Origin: an uncultured Bacteroidales bacterium
GTDB lineage: Bacteria > Bacteroidota > Bacteroidia > Bacteroidales > UBA932
Assembly (NCBI GenBank): GCA_947305645.1
Contig: CAMZEC010000009.1
Coordinates: 1 to 50,967 of the forward strand
Reading direction: 5' to 3'
Length of the DNA stretch: 50,967 nucleotides
Shown: piece by piece, positions 5,580 through 13,209 of the stretch
How positions within the stretch are numbered: the first letter of the stretch is position 1
Layout of the letters: every line of letters begins with the position of its first letter
Position numbers and translations under genes: made by a program
The notes under the pieces: generated by a model
Told to the model about the DNA's origin: nothing
The model's input: the letters and a program-made list of their open reading frames with translations, nothing else
Database searches by the model: none

Positions 5580-8192
5580 CTATAGATTCGTAAACGAATA
5601 CGTATATATCTTTGATGTACTGCCGTCGTCGCCTACGTACACGCAGGAGTGAGCTCTGTCTACGAGCACGGACTCGGCGTTTCCGACATCACTGACATCA
5701 TACATTGCCAGCAACTTGGTGACTTCTCCGTTGAAGACGAAGAGTTTGTGTGCCTCGGAATCGGTTACCCAGAGCCAGTCTTTCTCTGCGTCGTAGCAGA
5801 GGCCGCCTACTTCCTGGATGTCAGCCGCGATGGTACCGAGCTTCTTGTTCCATACGAGCGTTCCGTCGAGTTTGTATTTCCACAGGTTGGCGCCGGACTG
5901 GGAACCGACGTACAGCGAATTATCCTTTGTATAATACGCAATTCCCTCCAGACCTGAGTTGCCGAAGCTCGCTGCGTCCGCTACATAGAAAGCTACTTGC
6001 TTGCTGCTGTAGTTGGGCGCAAGGCATTTGTCTACACGGTCGGCCTCTTTAGCGAAGTAAAGGTCGCCGGTATTGGGGTTCAGCGTTACGTCTTCCAGGT
6101 CGGAGCCTGTGGCCAGGTGCTTGGTCACGGTCTTGAAGTCAAGGGAAATCTTAAAGATGTCACCCTCGTCGCCGACGCCCCAGATGAAGTCTTTGTCTTT
6201 GCTGAAGCAGATACCGGAGAGTTCCTGTACGCTCGAGTCGAAGATTACGCGTGTATATCCGCTCTTCATCACCGGCATCCCGGCGGCATTCTCGAACGGG
6301 TCGGCTGTCTCTTTTACGCAGCGCGCAGAGCCTGCTATGGCGCGTTTGTGCTGCGTTTTTATAGTCTCGCCTCCGGAAATGTACATGCAGTACGACTTGG
6401 TCAGGGACTCATAGTCGTTGCGGGTATCCCAGACAATAGCGGAACCGGCCACGTAGCTGTTGTTGTAGTTAAGATAGCCGCAGATAGGGAAGACAGCGGA
6501 AGGCTCGCCTATCTTTACAAATCCGTTGCCGGCATCATAAGCGAATCCGTTCAGTTTGCTGCCGTTGGAGGTGAAGATGGAGTATTTGCTTCTTGCAGGC
6601 ATCCTGTATCCGACAGGGCAGGGATCGTAGACAGATTTCTCAGCTTTGGACTCACGCTCAAGGTCACCCCATAACATGTTGTCGTTGGCAGTGCACCATG
6701 CTCCGTCTACACTTATAAGGGTAGTAGGAATGGCGGCTGAGGCGTCGGCGGAAACCGCCGTGGTGGACTCTGTGCGGCCCGTTCCGGCATATGTTACGCT
6801 CTCGGTGGACCCGACTGCATTGGCTCCGAGGAACGGATCCTTGCGGCCCCACTGGTATAGCAGGCCGAAAGAGCGGGGATCTGCGGCTCCGCTCGTGCCG
6901 GTGTCCACAAGGGCTCCGAGGTTACGGCTCATCATCTTGGGAGAGGCCGTAAAGTCGTACTGCTCTGCGGTGAACATGTTTTCGGGCACCCAGATGTGCC
7001 AGCTCCAGAGTATCTTGCCGGAGGCATCCTTGGCTGCTATGAGGGCGTTGCCGGGGTGATAATTCTCGGGTATGGTGAATCGGATGAAGTTGCCGTCCAC
7101 TTTGGCGTTCGTAACGACGCTGCCGGTGGTTACCGTTTCGCTGTTGCACCAGGTTTCCCAGAGCACCTCGGCGGTGGCCACGGAGCCGACGGAGGTGCTG
7201 GAGTTGCCGCGTACCAGGCGGAACTTGTAATCTCCGGCAGCTGCCGCCACGTAGCAGTTGGCGGTGCCCTTGATGCTCAGGTTGTGTACTTCATCCTCCT
7301 CTCCGGGGGTTTCGAGATAAGGGTCGAGGCTGCCGAGTCGCACCAGCTTGTTGCGTGTAAGCTCCTCCGCTTTCTCCGTGCGTGCGGTTTTCTGGACCAC
7401 GCCTCCCTTAAGCAGCTGGATGGTGAAGCCGTTGGTGAAGCTGGCCTCGAGGGGTATGTAAATGAAGTTCAGGGTGCTTCCGTCGGAGACCACGGGTCCG
7501 CTGATGCTGGTGAGGGGATCCTTCAGGTCGTGCTTGTAGTTGGCGGATTCCTTGCCTCCGGAGTACACCAGTTTGACTTCATAGGTGCCGTAGCCTATGG
7601 TTTCCCCGTTGTTGCCGGAGAAGGTGTAGGAGTCGTAGTCGCCGCTCACGGTGAAGCTGAAGATGCCGCAGAGATTGCGGAACTGCAGCTTGTTGCCGAT
7701 ATTGTAGCCGGCCATGAGCATTTTGTTGGTCTCCTTGAAAGTGGCGTACCAGTAGAGATTTGCGTCGATAACGGCGTCGGCCGGGTATGCTGCGTAGATG
7801 GTGCTTGAGACGCCGTCCGCACTGCGGTCGTAGGGTGTTATTCCGGTAACCGAGATGGTGGCGCTCTTGCCGTCGGAGCTGATGTCGCCGGCGCCGAGGG
7901 TTATGACCGCACGGTTGCTCGAGCCTTCTCCGTGTACCAGAATCTGGTCGCCGGGCTGCCAGGTTACTTTCCCGGCGTCGGAAATACCAACCTTGGTTTC
8001 CGTGTCATTCTCTATGGTACATGTGAGAGTGATGGTACCGTTATCTTCCGGCTTGTCTTCAGGTTTCTCTTCCGGCTGCTCCGCGGGGTCATCTACTGGA
8101 TCGTCGGGAACGACTTCCGGTTTGCAGGAAACGGACATAAATACCGCCAGAATGGCGGCCAAAGCGAACAAAAGGTTGTGTTTTATGGCCAT
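5580..8192 (-). CDS. Lipoprotein: fimbrillin-like domain, FISUMP-like domain and SdiA-regulated-type beta-propeller
   Basis: The 870-residue protein starts at MAIKHN, because the -7 box at 8217-8224 lies inside a longer reading from 8270. The signal peptide ends in the lipobox MSVSC, followed by a Pro/Glu/Asp linker. Residues about 50-300 form the fimbrillin-like module shared with four other proteins here (GKVTWQPGDQILVHG, ADGVSSTIYAAYPADA, LCGIFSFTVSGDYDSYTFSG). The middle part is FISUMP-like: TANCYVAAAAGDYKF, ILWSWHIWVP, SRNLGALVD, YQWGRKDPF, YDPCPVGYRMPAR. The last 250 residues (QELSGICFSKDKDFIWGVGD, SDLEDVTLNPNTGDLYF, EGIAYYTKDNSLYVG) look like an SdiA-regulated six-bladed propeller. It is probably a surface glycan-binding or adhesion protein; no catalytic site is recognised. 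A terminator follows. Confidence 0.8.
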   Translation of the reverse strand: MAIKHNLLFALAAILAVFMSVSCKPEVVPDDPVDDPAEQPEEKPEDKPEDNGTITLTCTIENDTETKVGISDAGKVTWQPGDQILVHGEGSSNRAVITLGAGDISSDGKSATISVTGITPYDRSADGVSSTIYAAYPADAVIDANLYWYATFKETNKMLMAGYNIGNKLQFRNLCGIFSFTVSGDYDSYTFSGNNGETIGYGTYEVKLVYSGGKESANYKHDLKDPLTSISGPVVSDGSTLNFIYIPLEASFTNGFTIQLLKGGVVQKTARTEKAEELTRNKLVRLGSLDPYLETPGEEDEVHNLSIKGTANCYVAAAAGDYKFRLVRGNSSTSVGSVATAEVLWETWCNSETVTTGSVVTNAKVDGNFIRFTIPENYHPGNALIAAKDASGKILWSWHIWVPENMFTAEQYDFTASPKMMSRNLGALVDTGTSGAADPRSFGLLYQWGRKDPFLGANAVGSTESVTYAGTGRTESTTAVSADASAAIPTTLISVDGAWCTANDNMLWGDLERESKAEKSVYDPCPVGYRMPARSKYSIFTSNGSKLNGFAYDAGNGFVKIGEPSAVFPICGYLNYNNSYVAGSAIVWDTRNDYESLTKSYCMYISGGETIKTQHKRAIAGSARCVKETADPFENAAGMPVMKSGYTRVIFDSSVQELSGICFSKDKDFIWGVGDEGDIFKISLDFKTVTKHLATGSDLEDVTLNPNTGDLYFAKEADRVDKCLAPNYSSKQVAFYVADAASFGNSGLEGIAYYTKDNSLYVGSQSGANLWKYKLDGTLVWNKKLGTIAADIQEVGGLCYDAEKDWLWVTDSEAHKLFVFNGEVTKLLAMYDVSDVGNAESVLVDRAHSCVYVGDDGSTSKIYTYSFTNL

Positions 8193-8216
8193 TAGTCTCA
8201 AATTATCAACTAATTG

Positions 8217-8279
8217 CAAAATTAATCCTTTTACGGTACGGGCCGCCGCAATATGCGTATTTATTACCACAGATTGCGC
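8217..8279 (-). promoter_or_regulatory. Promoter P1 with bipartite upstream element
   Basis: The -7 box is TAATTTTG (minus strand, 8217-8224). Upstream lies TTGCG at 8247-8251 and GCGCAA at 8274-8279. The two half-elements start 30 bp apart, and the nearer one sits at the same distance from the -7 box as in the promoters at 10978-11040 and 40131-40193. P1 and P2 also share TAAATACGCAT between the half-elements. This looks like a regulator binding site placed upstream of a Bacteroidota promoter. Confidence 0.65.
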
Positions 8280-8280
8280 A

Positions 8281-8794
8281 AATGCTTATTATCGGCGTAG
8301 GCAGTTTCGCTTGCGGGGCGGCGAGACCGCATAATCGGCGTTAGGGAGGTTGAAATGCTGGCTCGAGGGGTTCCAGAAGGTGGCGAGACCGCAATAATTG
8401 CAGTAGAAGCTATATTTCGCGGTCTTGGCAATGTTGACAAGGCAGCAGGTAATTCGGCCTAGAGTGATTGGTGACGGCCGCCGCGAGGAAGGCCTTTCCG
8501 TCGAGCCTCCCGCAGCGCCCGATCTGTAGCCGCCGGAGGTCGCCGCATATTCCGGCGGCGGCACCTTCACGCTGTTGCAGCTACTGGAGCATAACTAACA
8601 GGTTATTAGCGTGTTACAACATTCGCCTGCATGGTGATAGTTGCAGGCAGATTCCGCAAATGATTGCCGCTCAATACGATACGCTCCAGCGCTACTACAC
8701 CTCTCCTAAGGAGAGGCTGATTTCGGTTTTTGCCAGTACGGGGATTCCCGCGCTGCTCCCGGCCCCGCCGCCAGCGATCCACACAATAGGAACA
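8281..8794. other. Gene-poor stretch with repeat-like structure
   Basis: No convincing gene lies here. An open frame on the minus strand (8289-8570, 93 codons) has odd composition but an intriguing end (NADYAVSPPRKRNCLRR). The core GGCGAGACCGCA occurs at 8320 and again at 8382, within two similar 24-25 base units (8317-8340 and 8379-8403). Two hairpins are visible: GCCGCCGG / CCGGCGGC (8529-8536 with 8552-8559) and CCTCTCC-TAA-GGAGAGG (8700-8716). The stretch may be the remains of a dispersed non-coding element. Confidence 0.4.
8317..8403. repeat. Two copies of a GGYGGCGAGACCGCA-type direct repeat
   Basis: The units 8317-8340 and 8379-8403 share GGCGAGACCGCA and a similar AT-rich tail (ATAATCG / ATAATTG), 62 bases apart. 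They lie in a gene-free interval, and ATCGGCGT also recurs near 8291 and 8334. The pattern suggests a small dispersed element, but other copies cannot be looked for here. Confidence 0.45.
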
Positions 8795-8830
8795 ACAAAA
8801 AAGCTCGCCGTCATTTCTGGCGGCGAGCAG
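8795..8830 (-). terminator. Rho-independent terminator after the FISUMP lipoprotein gene
   Basis: On the minus strand GCTCGCCG (8821-8828) pairs perfectly with CGGCGAGC (8803-8810) around a 10-base loop, followed directly by six T. It lies about 30 bases beyond the stop at 8857. Confidence 0.85.
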
Positions 8831-8856
8831 ATTATTATAAACGATTGCGCTAAAGA

Positions 8857-10770
8857 TTATTCATCAACCACACAGCGGACAGAACAGCCACGTGCTGTTA
8901 CAGTACTAGTCGCTTTGTGTGTACTAGTATTCAAACGGACATCAAGCATGGTTCCGCTACCGCTGCTGCTTGAGCCGTGTGCCGTCCATATAAAGGTTCG
9001 TGCACCAAGATGGTCTATATATTTACCATTCTCGCAAGCTAAGCCGCAGTAAGGGAATACAGTTGCAGGATTTCCGATTGTGAAATATGCAGCATTATCG
9101 CCGGCGGCAGCAACATCACTCCAGCCCGTTACAGCGCTAAGATCTGAGCTGTGCAGGGGCTGTTTGGAATCATATTTCGGCACTCTGTAACCTGCAGGGC
9201 AGGGGTCATAGATTGTCTTCTCCTCATCCTTCCAAAGGTTGGAATCATAAGGAGTTAACCAGTTGCCCCATGAATCCTTCTCAGTGTATACTGCGTAGGT
9301 AGTAGGATTTGCTATTGCACCTGCTAATGTCATTTCGTATGCAACGGATACTGCGCTACCGCTGACATTGGCAAAATGGTTGTCCGATATGCTCAATGCA
9401 TTCACGAAAGGATCTTTACGGCCCCACTCGTAGTGGAACCCAAAGGACTCTACAGGAACGCTGGAAGTAGTGGCGGCGACAAGTGCTCCGAGGTTGCGGT
9501 CCATCAACGCATGGTTATAAATATCGCCATAAGTGCTGACCTCAATAGCCGTTGACGGAATCCAAATGTGCCAGCTCCAGATAATCTTGTCATTGTTGTC
9601 TTTTGCGGCAATGAGAGCGTTACCGGGCTTGAGGGTTTCAGGGGTCTCAAAGAATACATAATTGCTGGGGCCGTCATAATCAACCTTTGCAATCACACTA
9701 TTCGCAACTACTTCTTCTGCATTGTTGTATGTCTCCCATAGAAGCTCAACGTCAAATACTGAACCGGCGCTGTCTTTAGCATCGTTTCCACGCACTGCTG
9801 GCAACTTATATGCACCAGCCTTGCTGATAATGTAGCAGTTTGCGGGCCCATTGGTTTCACTGAGATCAGTAGCTCCAGTTATTCCTGAGGTGTGGTCGCT
9901 TGTTGAAGGAGCAACGTATGCTTCAAGCTTTGAAGTAATGTCGCCCAGAGGGAGCAACTTGCCATGATCCACATCAACAGCAGTTTTTGTTTGGGCTATC
10001 TGAACCAGTTCTTCACCTTTATAGAACTTGAAAATGAAACCTCCTGAGAACTTTACACCCTTGGGAAGATAAATGTAGTTGACAGTGGTTCCATCAGCGA
10101 CAACGTCTTTTTCGACAGTCTTTAGTTCTTCATAACTAGGGAAACCATTACCAGGCTTATGGTAGTTTTTAACAGCTCCGCTTTCATCATCCCTTATACG
10201 AACCTGATAATAGTCAAAAGCAACTCCTTCTTTATTGTTGCCTGCGAATACAACCTTATCAAAATCACCGCTAACAGTGTATGAGATAATACCGCAAAGA
10301 TTAACGAAACTGAATTCGTTTCCTTTGTTACAAGCCGCCATCAGGGGAGCGTCTGTGCCCTGGAAGCAGCACTCGTAATACATGTTGCCTTCCGGAACAA
10401 GAGAGCCCGGATACTGAGCGTAAAGAGTACTTACAACCTTGACATCAGAGCGATCATACGGAGCCATATCTACAGCTAGCTTGGCGGATTTTCCGTCAGC
10501 GCTGATATCATCTTTAGTCAAGGTTATCAGCTGGCGTCCAGCTCCATCTTTGTCGCCATGAATCATAATCTGGTCACCGGCCTCCCATTTAACTTTACCC
10601 TGCTCGCTGATAGAATACTTAGATGCCGGAACGACTTCGGGGAGTCTGCAAGTAAAAATAACAGTCTCTGATGAAGGAGTAACATTCACCTCAATTTCTT
10701 TCTCCTGGCAGGAAACTGCGAGGGCTGCGGCGAAAATGGCGGCAGCTGCAAAAACAAATAATTTCTTCAT
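8857..10770 (-). CDS. Lipoprotein with fimbrillin-like and FISUMP domains
   Basis: The 637-residue protein starts at MKKLFVFAAAA, chosen because TGGAGGA lies 7 bases before it and the signal peptide begins there. The lipobox is LAVSC. Residues about 30-290 form the fimbrillin-like module (GKVKWEAGDQIMIHGD, VVSTLYAQYPGS, LCGIISYTVSGDFDKVVFAG). The rest is FISUMP-type: PANCYIISKAGAYKL, IIWSWHIWIP, MDRNLGALVA, YEWGRKDPFV, YDPCPAGYRVP and the ending RGCSVRCVVDE. Proteins of this type are exported to the surface in Bacteroidota; their ligands are not known. It is the second gene of a unit with the 42-residue peptide (17 bases apart) under promoter P2. Base composition is more AT-rich than in the neighbouring paralogues, a hint of different age or origin. 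Confidence 0.82.
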   Translation of the reverse strand: MKKLFVFAAAAIFAAALAVSCQEKEIEVNVTPSSETVIFTCRLPEVVPASKYSISEQGKVKWEAGDQIMIHGDKDGAGRQLITLTKDDISADGKSAKLAVDMAPYDRSDVKVVSTLYAQYPGSLVPEGNMYYECCFQGTDAPLMAACNKGNEFSFVNLCGIISYTVSGDFDKVVFAGNNKEGVAFDYYQVRIRDDESGAVKNYHKPGNGFPSYEELKTVEKDVVADGTTVNYIYLPKGVKFSGGFIFKFYKGEELVQIAQTKTAVDVDHGKLLPLGDITSKLEAYVAPSTSDHTSGITGATDLSETNGPANCYIISKAGAYKLPAVRGNDAKDSAGSVFDVELLWETYNNAEEVVANSVIAKVDYDGPSNYVFFETPETLKPGNALIAAKDNNDKIIWSWHIWIPSTAIEVSTYGDIYNHALMDRNLGALVAATTSSVPVESFGFHYEWGRKDPFVNALSISDNHFANVSGSAVSVAYEMTLAGAIANPTTYAVYTEKDSWGNWLTPYDSNLWKDEEKTIYDPCPAGYRVPKYDSKQPLHSSDLSAVTGWSDVAAAGDNAAYFTIGNPATVFPYCGLACENGKYIDHLGARTFIWTAHGSSSSGSGTMLDVRLNTSTHKATSTVTARGCSVRCVVDE

Positions 10771-10777
10771 AATGCAG

Positions 10778-10784
10778 TCCTCCA
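10778..10784 (-). promoter_or_regulatory. Strong Shine-Dalgarno site for the FISUMP lipoprotein gene
   Basis: TGGAGGA on the minus strand lies 7 bases before the ATG at 10770. Such sites are uncommon in Bacteroidota, and this one decides the start in favour of 10770 over 10794. Confidence 0.6.
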
Positions 10785-10787
10785 TTT

Positions 10788-10916
10788 TTACCACTCGAAG
10801 TTTTCGATGAGTTCATAATCCTCTGTGCTGCCGGCGGCGCTGTCACAGAGCATGTCCAGATAAGACATCGGAAGGAAGTCAATATCCGGTTTTGAATAAA
10901 GCTTCGTTTTCTTCAT
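10788..10916 (-). CDS. 42-residue peptide preceding a surface lipoprotein
   Basis: The peptide begins MKKTKLYSKPDIDFL and ends TEDYELIENFEW; a longer reading from 11012 would run through the promoter. It belongs to a type of short peptide often seen just upstream of fimbrillin-like or FISUMP genes in Bacteroidales, with an N-terminal MKK-Y-KP motif, a central LDMLCDSAAG-like part containing one Cys, and an acidic aromatic tail. The function of these peptides is unknown. It is co-transcribed with the lipoprotein gene 17 bases downstream and is the first gene after promoter P2. Recognition rests on pattern memory of the family, so the coding status is likely but not proven. Confidence 0.65.
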   Translation of the reverse strand: MKKTKLYSKPDIDFLPMSYLDMLCDSAAGSTEDYELIENFEW

Positions 10917-10977
10917 AAATGTATAATTTAATTTGGTTATTCTTAGCGTTTTGTATAGAGCACAACGCTCCCGATTG

Positions 10978-11040
10978 CAAAAATATGCAATTATTATTAC
11001 AGGTCGCCGCAAAATGCGTATTTAAACACTCATTTTGCGC
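10978..11040 (-). promoter_or_regulatory. Promoter P2 with bipartite upstream element
   Basis: The -7 box is TATTTTTG (minus strand, 10978-10985). TTGCG lies at 11008-11012 and GCGCAA at 11035-11040, the same spacings as in P1 (8217-8279) and P3 (40131-40193). P1 and P2 share TAAATACGCAT-TTGCGGCG and TTTTGCAAT around the -7 box. Confidence 0.65.
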
Positions 11041-11071
11041 TAAAGCGGTGAAAAAGACTTTCGTTATGTTT

Positions 11072-13024
11072 CTATTGCCCCGTCATTGCTGTATGTAGTG
11101 CCTTGCGGAGGGTGCCGTCGGAATCGTCCTCGCAGTATTCCCAAATCATGCAACCCAGCAAGCCCGTGGACTTGACGTACGCCACACGGTGTCCGATAGA
11201 CACTGCGTCTTCGTAGCTGGCGTACATCACGCCGTTGGCGTCACCCAGGTAGCAGCTCTTGCTGTCCTCGTCCCACCAGCGTTTGTTGTATCCGGAGACG
11301 CTCTTTCCGTTGACCATTCCTGTTTCCAGTGCGGCGACTGCCATGGGATATGTAACAGACGATGGGTACTTGTCTCCGTCACCATGGCCGTAGAAAGCTA
11401 TTCCATAGTTCATGCGGTCGTATGGAATGCCCTGCTTGGTATGGTAACCTTCTATGCAGTCCGCGCCGCCCCGGCTGTTGTAGAAGTTAGTGCTTGTATG
11501 TAACGGTGAATTGTGTTTCTGTTTAGATGGATTGGAAGGTTTGGGACTGCCCATCGAATAGGTCATCACATTGATGTAATCCACCCACTGCAGGACACCG
11601 CTGTAATCTATGTAATCCGCATCGTCGTAATCGCTGGACGAGGCCGCGAATGTGATGAGCTTGTCGGGCCCCAGGGCTGTGCGCAAATCCCTTACCAGCC
11701 TTGTGAAGTTCTGCCTGTCCGCAGCGTCGGCACCGTTGTAATAGTATTCGCCGCCGCCCAGGTCGGTCTTCGCCGCATAAGTCGGGTACTCCCAGTCAAG
11801 GTCCACTCCGTCCAGGTTGTACAGTTTGCACAAGCGAACGCACTCGCTGCAGAAGAGGGCGCGTTTGTCGTCGTCCTTAGCCATCTCGGAGAAGCCGTCG
11901 GCACCCTGGCCCCAGCCGCCTATCATCAGCAAAATCTTGAGCTTGGGATAGTCTTCTTTGTATGCTGCCAGACGCGATATGTACGAGGGTCCCGGGTCCT
12001 TGATTGTCAGGCCGCCGTCGCCCGTCTTCGGGTTCACGAAACGGGCTTGGCCCGCGTTGATGTGGGTGAAGCAGCGCACGTCTTCCAGTGTGGGGAAGTC
12101 GGCTTCCTTGGTGTGTTCTGTGAAGTAGCAGCAGATTATCGGAGTCTGTCCCAGTCTGGCCATGCGCACGGCGTCAGGGTCGTAGTCGGGATCCCTCAGT
12201 CCGGCGGTAATGTTACCCAGGTTCAGATAATCGCCGGGGGCCAGGTTTACGTGGGTGCCGGTGAGGGCCTTTTTCTGTTCTACTCCGCCTTTGAGCAGGC
12301 GCAAGGTGAAGCCGCCGGTGAAGTCGGCGCCGGCAGGGATGTAAATGTAGCTCTTTGTACTGCCGTTGCCGGTTACGGGGCCGCTGATGGTGGTAAGAGG
12401 ACCATCGGTCCAGTGCTTGTATTCTGCTACCTCCTTGCCGTTCTTGTACGTGATTTTGCTCTCATAGGTGCCGTAGCCAACGGTTTCGTCGTTGTTGCCG
12501 GTGAAGGTGTAAGAGTCATAATCTCCTGTGACGGTGAAAGTTATCAGGCTGCAGCAGTTGCGGAAGATAAGCTTGTCGCCTAAATTGTACGCCATCATGA
12601 GCGGACGGTTGCTCTCCTTGAACACAGCGTAGTATCCAAGGTTGCTGCTGCTCACGGCATCTGCCGGATAAGCGGCGTAGATGGTGCTGGTTATACCGTC
12701 TTCACTGCGGTCGTAAGGGGTGATGCCGCTTACGCTGATGGTCGCACTTTTGCCATCCGCGCTGATGTCTTCAGCGGTAAGTGTCACGGTGATGCGGTTC
12801 GACTTGCCATCCCCGTGCACCACAATCTGGTCGTTGGGCTCCCAGCTGGTCTTGCCCTGTCCATCTATCGCCAGCCTGGTGTCAGGGGCGTTATCGATGA
12901 CGCAGGTGAAGGTGAAAGTTTGCGGCTCGGCAACCGGTTCCAGATCCACGACGAACTTATTATCGCATGATACAGCGAAGGCTATGGCGCAAAGGGCCAG
13001 GGCGAGATATTGAATCTTTTTCAT
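11072..13024 (-). CDS. GH18 glycoside hydrolase lipoprotein with N-terminal fimbrillin-like module
   Basis: The 650-residue protein starts at MKKIQYLAL, where AAGGAGG lies 8 bases upstream; a longer reading from 13102 is less likely. The lipobox is FAVSC. Residues about 30-295 are the fimbrillin-like module (GKTSWEPNDQIVVHGD, GITSTIYAAYPADA, CCSLITFTVTGDYDSYTFTG). The GH18 barrel follows from about residue 315: TPIICCYFTEH, ILLMIGGWG, LDGVDLDWEYP (the DxxDxDxE motif with the catalytic Glu), INVMTYSMG and MIWEYCEDD. GH18 enzymes cut chitin or the chitobiose core of N-glycans with retention. It shares high similarity with the two GH18 genes upstream. It lies outside the main operon because a terminator at 13185-13207 intervenes; no clear -7 box is seen in its leader. 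Confidence 0.9.
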   Translation of the reverse strand: MKKIQYLALALCAIAFAVSCDNKFVVDLEPVAEPQTFTFTCVIDNAPDTRLAIDGQGKTSWEPNDQIVVHGDGKSNRITVTLTAEDISADGKSATISVSGITPYDRSEDGITSTIYAAYPADAVSSSNLGYYAVFKESNRPLMMAYNLGDKLIFRNCCSLITFTVTGDYDSYTFTGNNDETVGYGTYESKITYKNGKEVAEYKHWTDGPLTTISGPVTGNGSTKSYIYIPAGADFTGGFTLRLLKGGVEQKKALTGTHVNLAPGDYLNLGNITAGLRDPDYDPDAVRMARLGQTPIICCYFTEHTKEADFPTLEDVRCFTHINAGQARFVNPKTGDGGLTIKDPGPSYISRLAAYKEDYPKLKILLMIGGWGQGADGFSEMAKDDDKRALFCSECVRLCKLYNLDGVDLDWEYPTYAAKTDLGGGEYYYNGADAADRQNFTRLVRDLRTALGPDKLITFAASSSDYDDADYIDYSGVLQWVDYINVMTYSMGSPKPSNPSKQKHNSPLHTSTNFYNSRGGADCIEGYHTKQGIPYDRMNYGIAFYGHGDGDKYPSSVTYPMAVAALETGMVNGKSVSGYNKRWWDEDSKSCYLGDANGVMYASYEDAVSIGHRVAYVKSTGLLGCMIWEYCEDDSDGTLRKALHTAMTGQ

Positions 13025-13032
13025 AACTAGGT

Positions 13033-13039
13033 CCTCCTT
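13033..13039 (-). promoter_or_regulatory. Full-length Shine-Dalgarno site of the GH18 gene
   Basis: AAGGAGG on the minus strand lies 8 bases before the ATG at 13024 and fixes that start. The 145 bases further upstream (13040-13184) hold only imperfect promoter-like boxes (ATTATTTG at two places) and a short inverted repeat GTCAATTTGAC at 13120-13130. Confidence 0.65.
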
Positions 13040-13184
13040 GCTATAACCAAATAATATCAATGTCATTACGTTCATTGTAATCCGGAGCTCCTCCAGACTC
13101 ACAAATAATCCTTGTCGTCGTCAATTTGACTACGAGACAAGTCGGCTGAATGTATTCTTGAGCTTTAGTCATATTAATAATGTG

Positions 13185-13207
13185 AAAAAAAGCCACTGGT
13201 GGTGGCC
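13185..13207 (-). terminator. Rho-independent terminator ending the main PUL operon
   Basis: On the minus strand GCCAC (13202-13206) pairs with GTGGC (13192-13196) around a 5-base loop, followed by seven T (13185-13191). It starts 3 bases after the stop of the GH18 gene at 13210. Confidence 0.8.
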
Positions 13208-13209
13208 TG

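Noticed and set aside
8289..8570. 93-codon minus-strand frame as a real gene
   Set aside because: It has no start context, an odd amino acid mix and overlaps repeats; I kept it only as part of the repeat-rich stretch.
13025..13184. Clear promoter for the last GH18 gene
   Set aside because: Only ATTATTTG-like sites, which lack the needed spacing of TA and TTTG, are found; the gene may be read by leak through the terminator or from a non-standard promoter.
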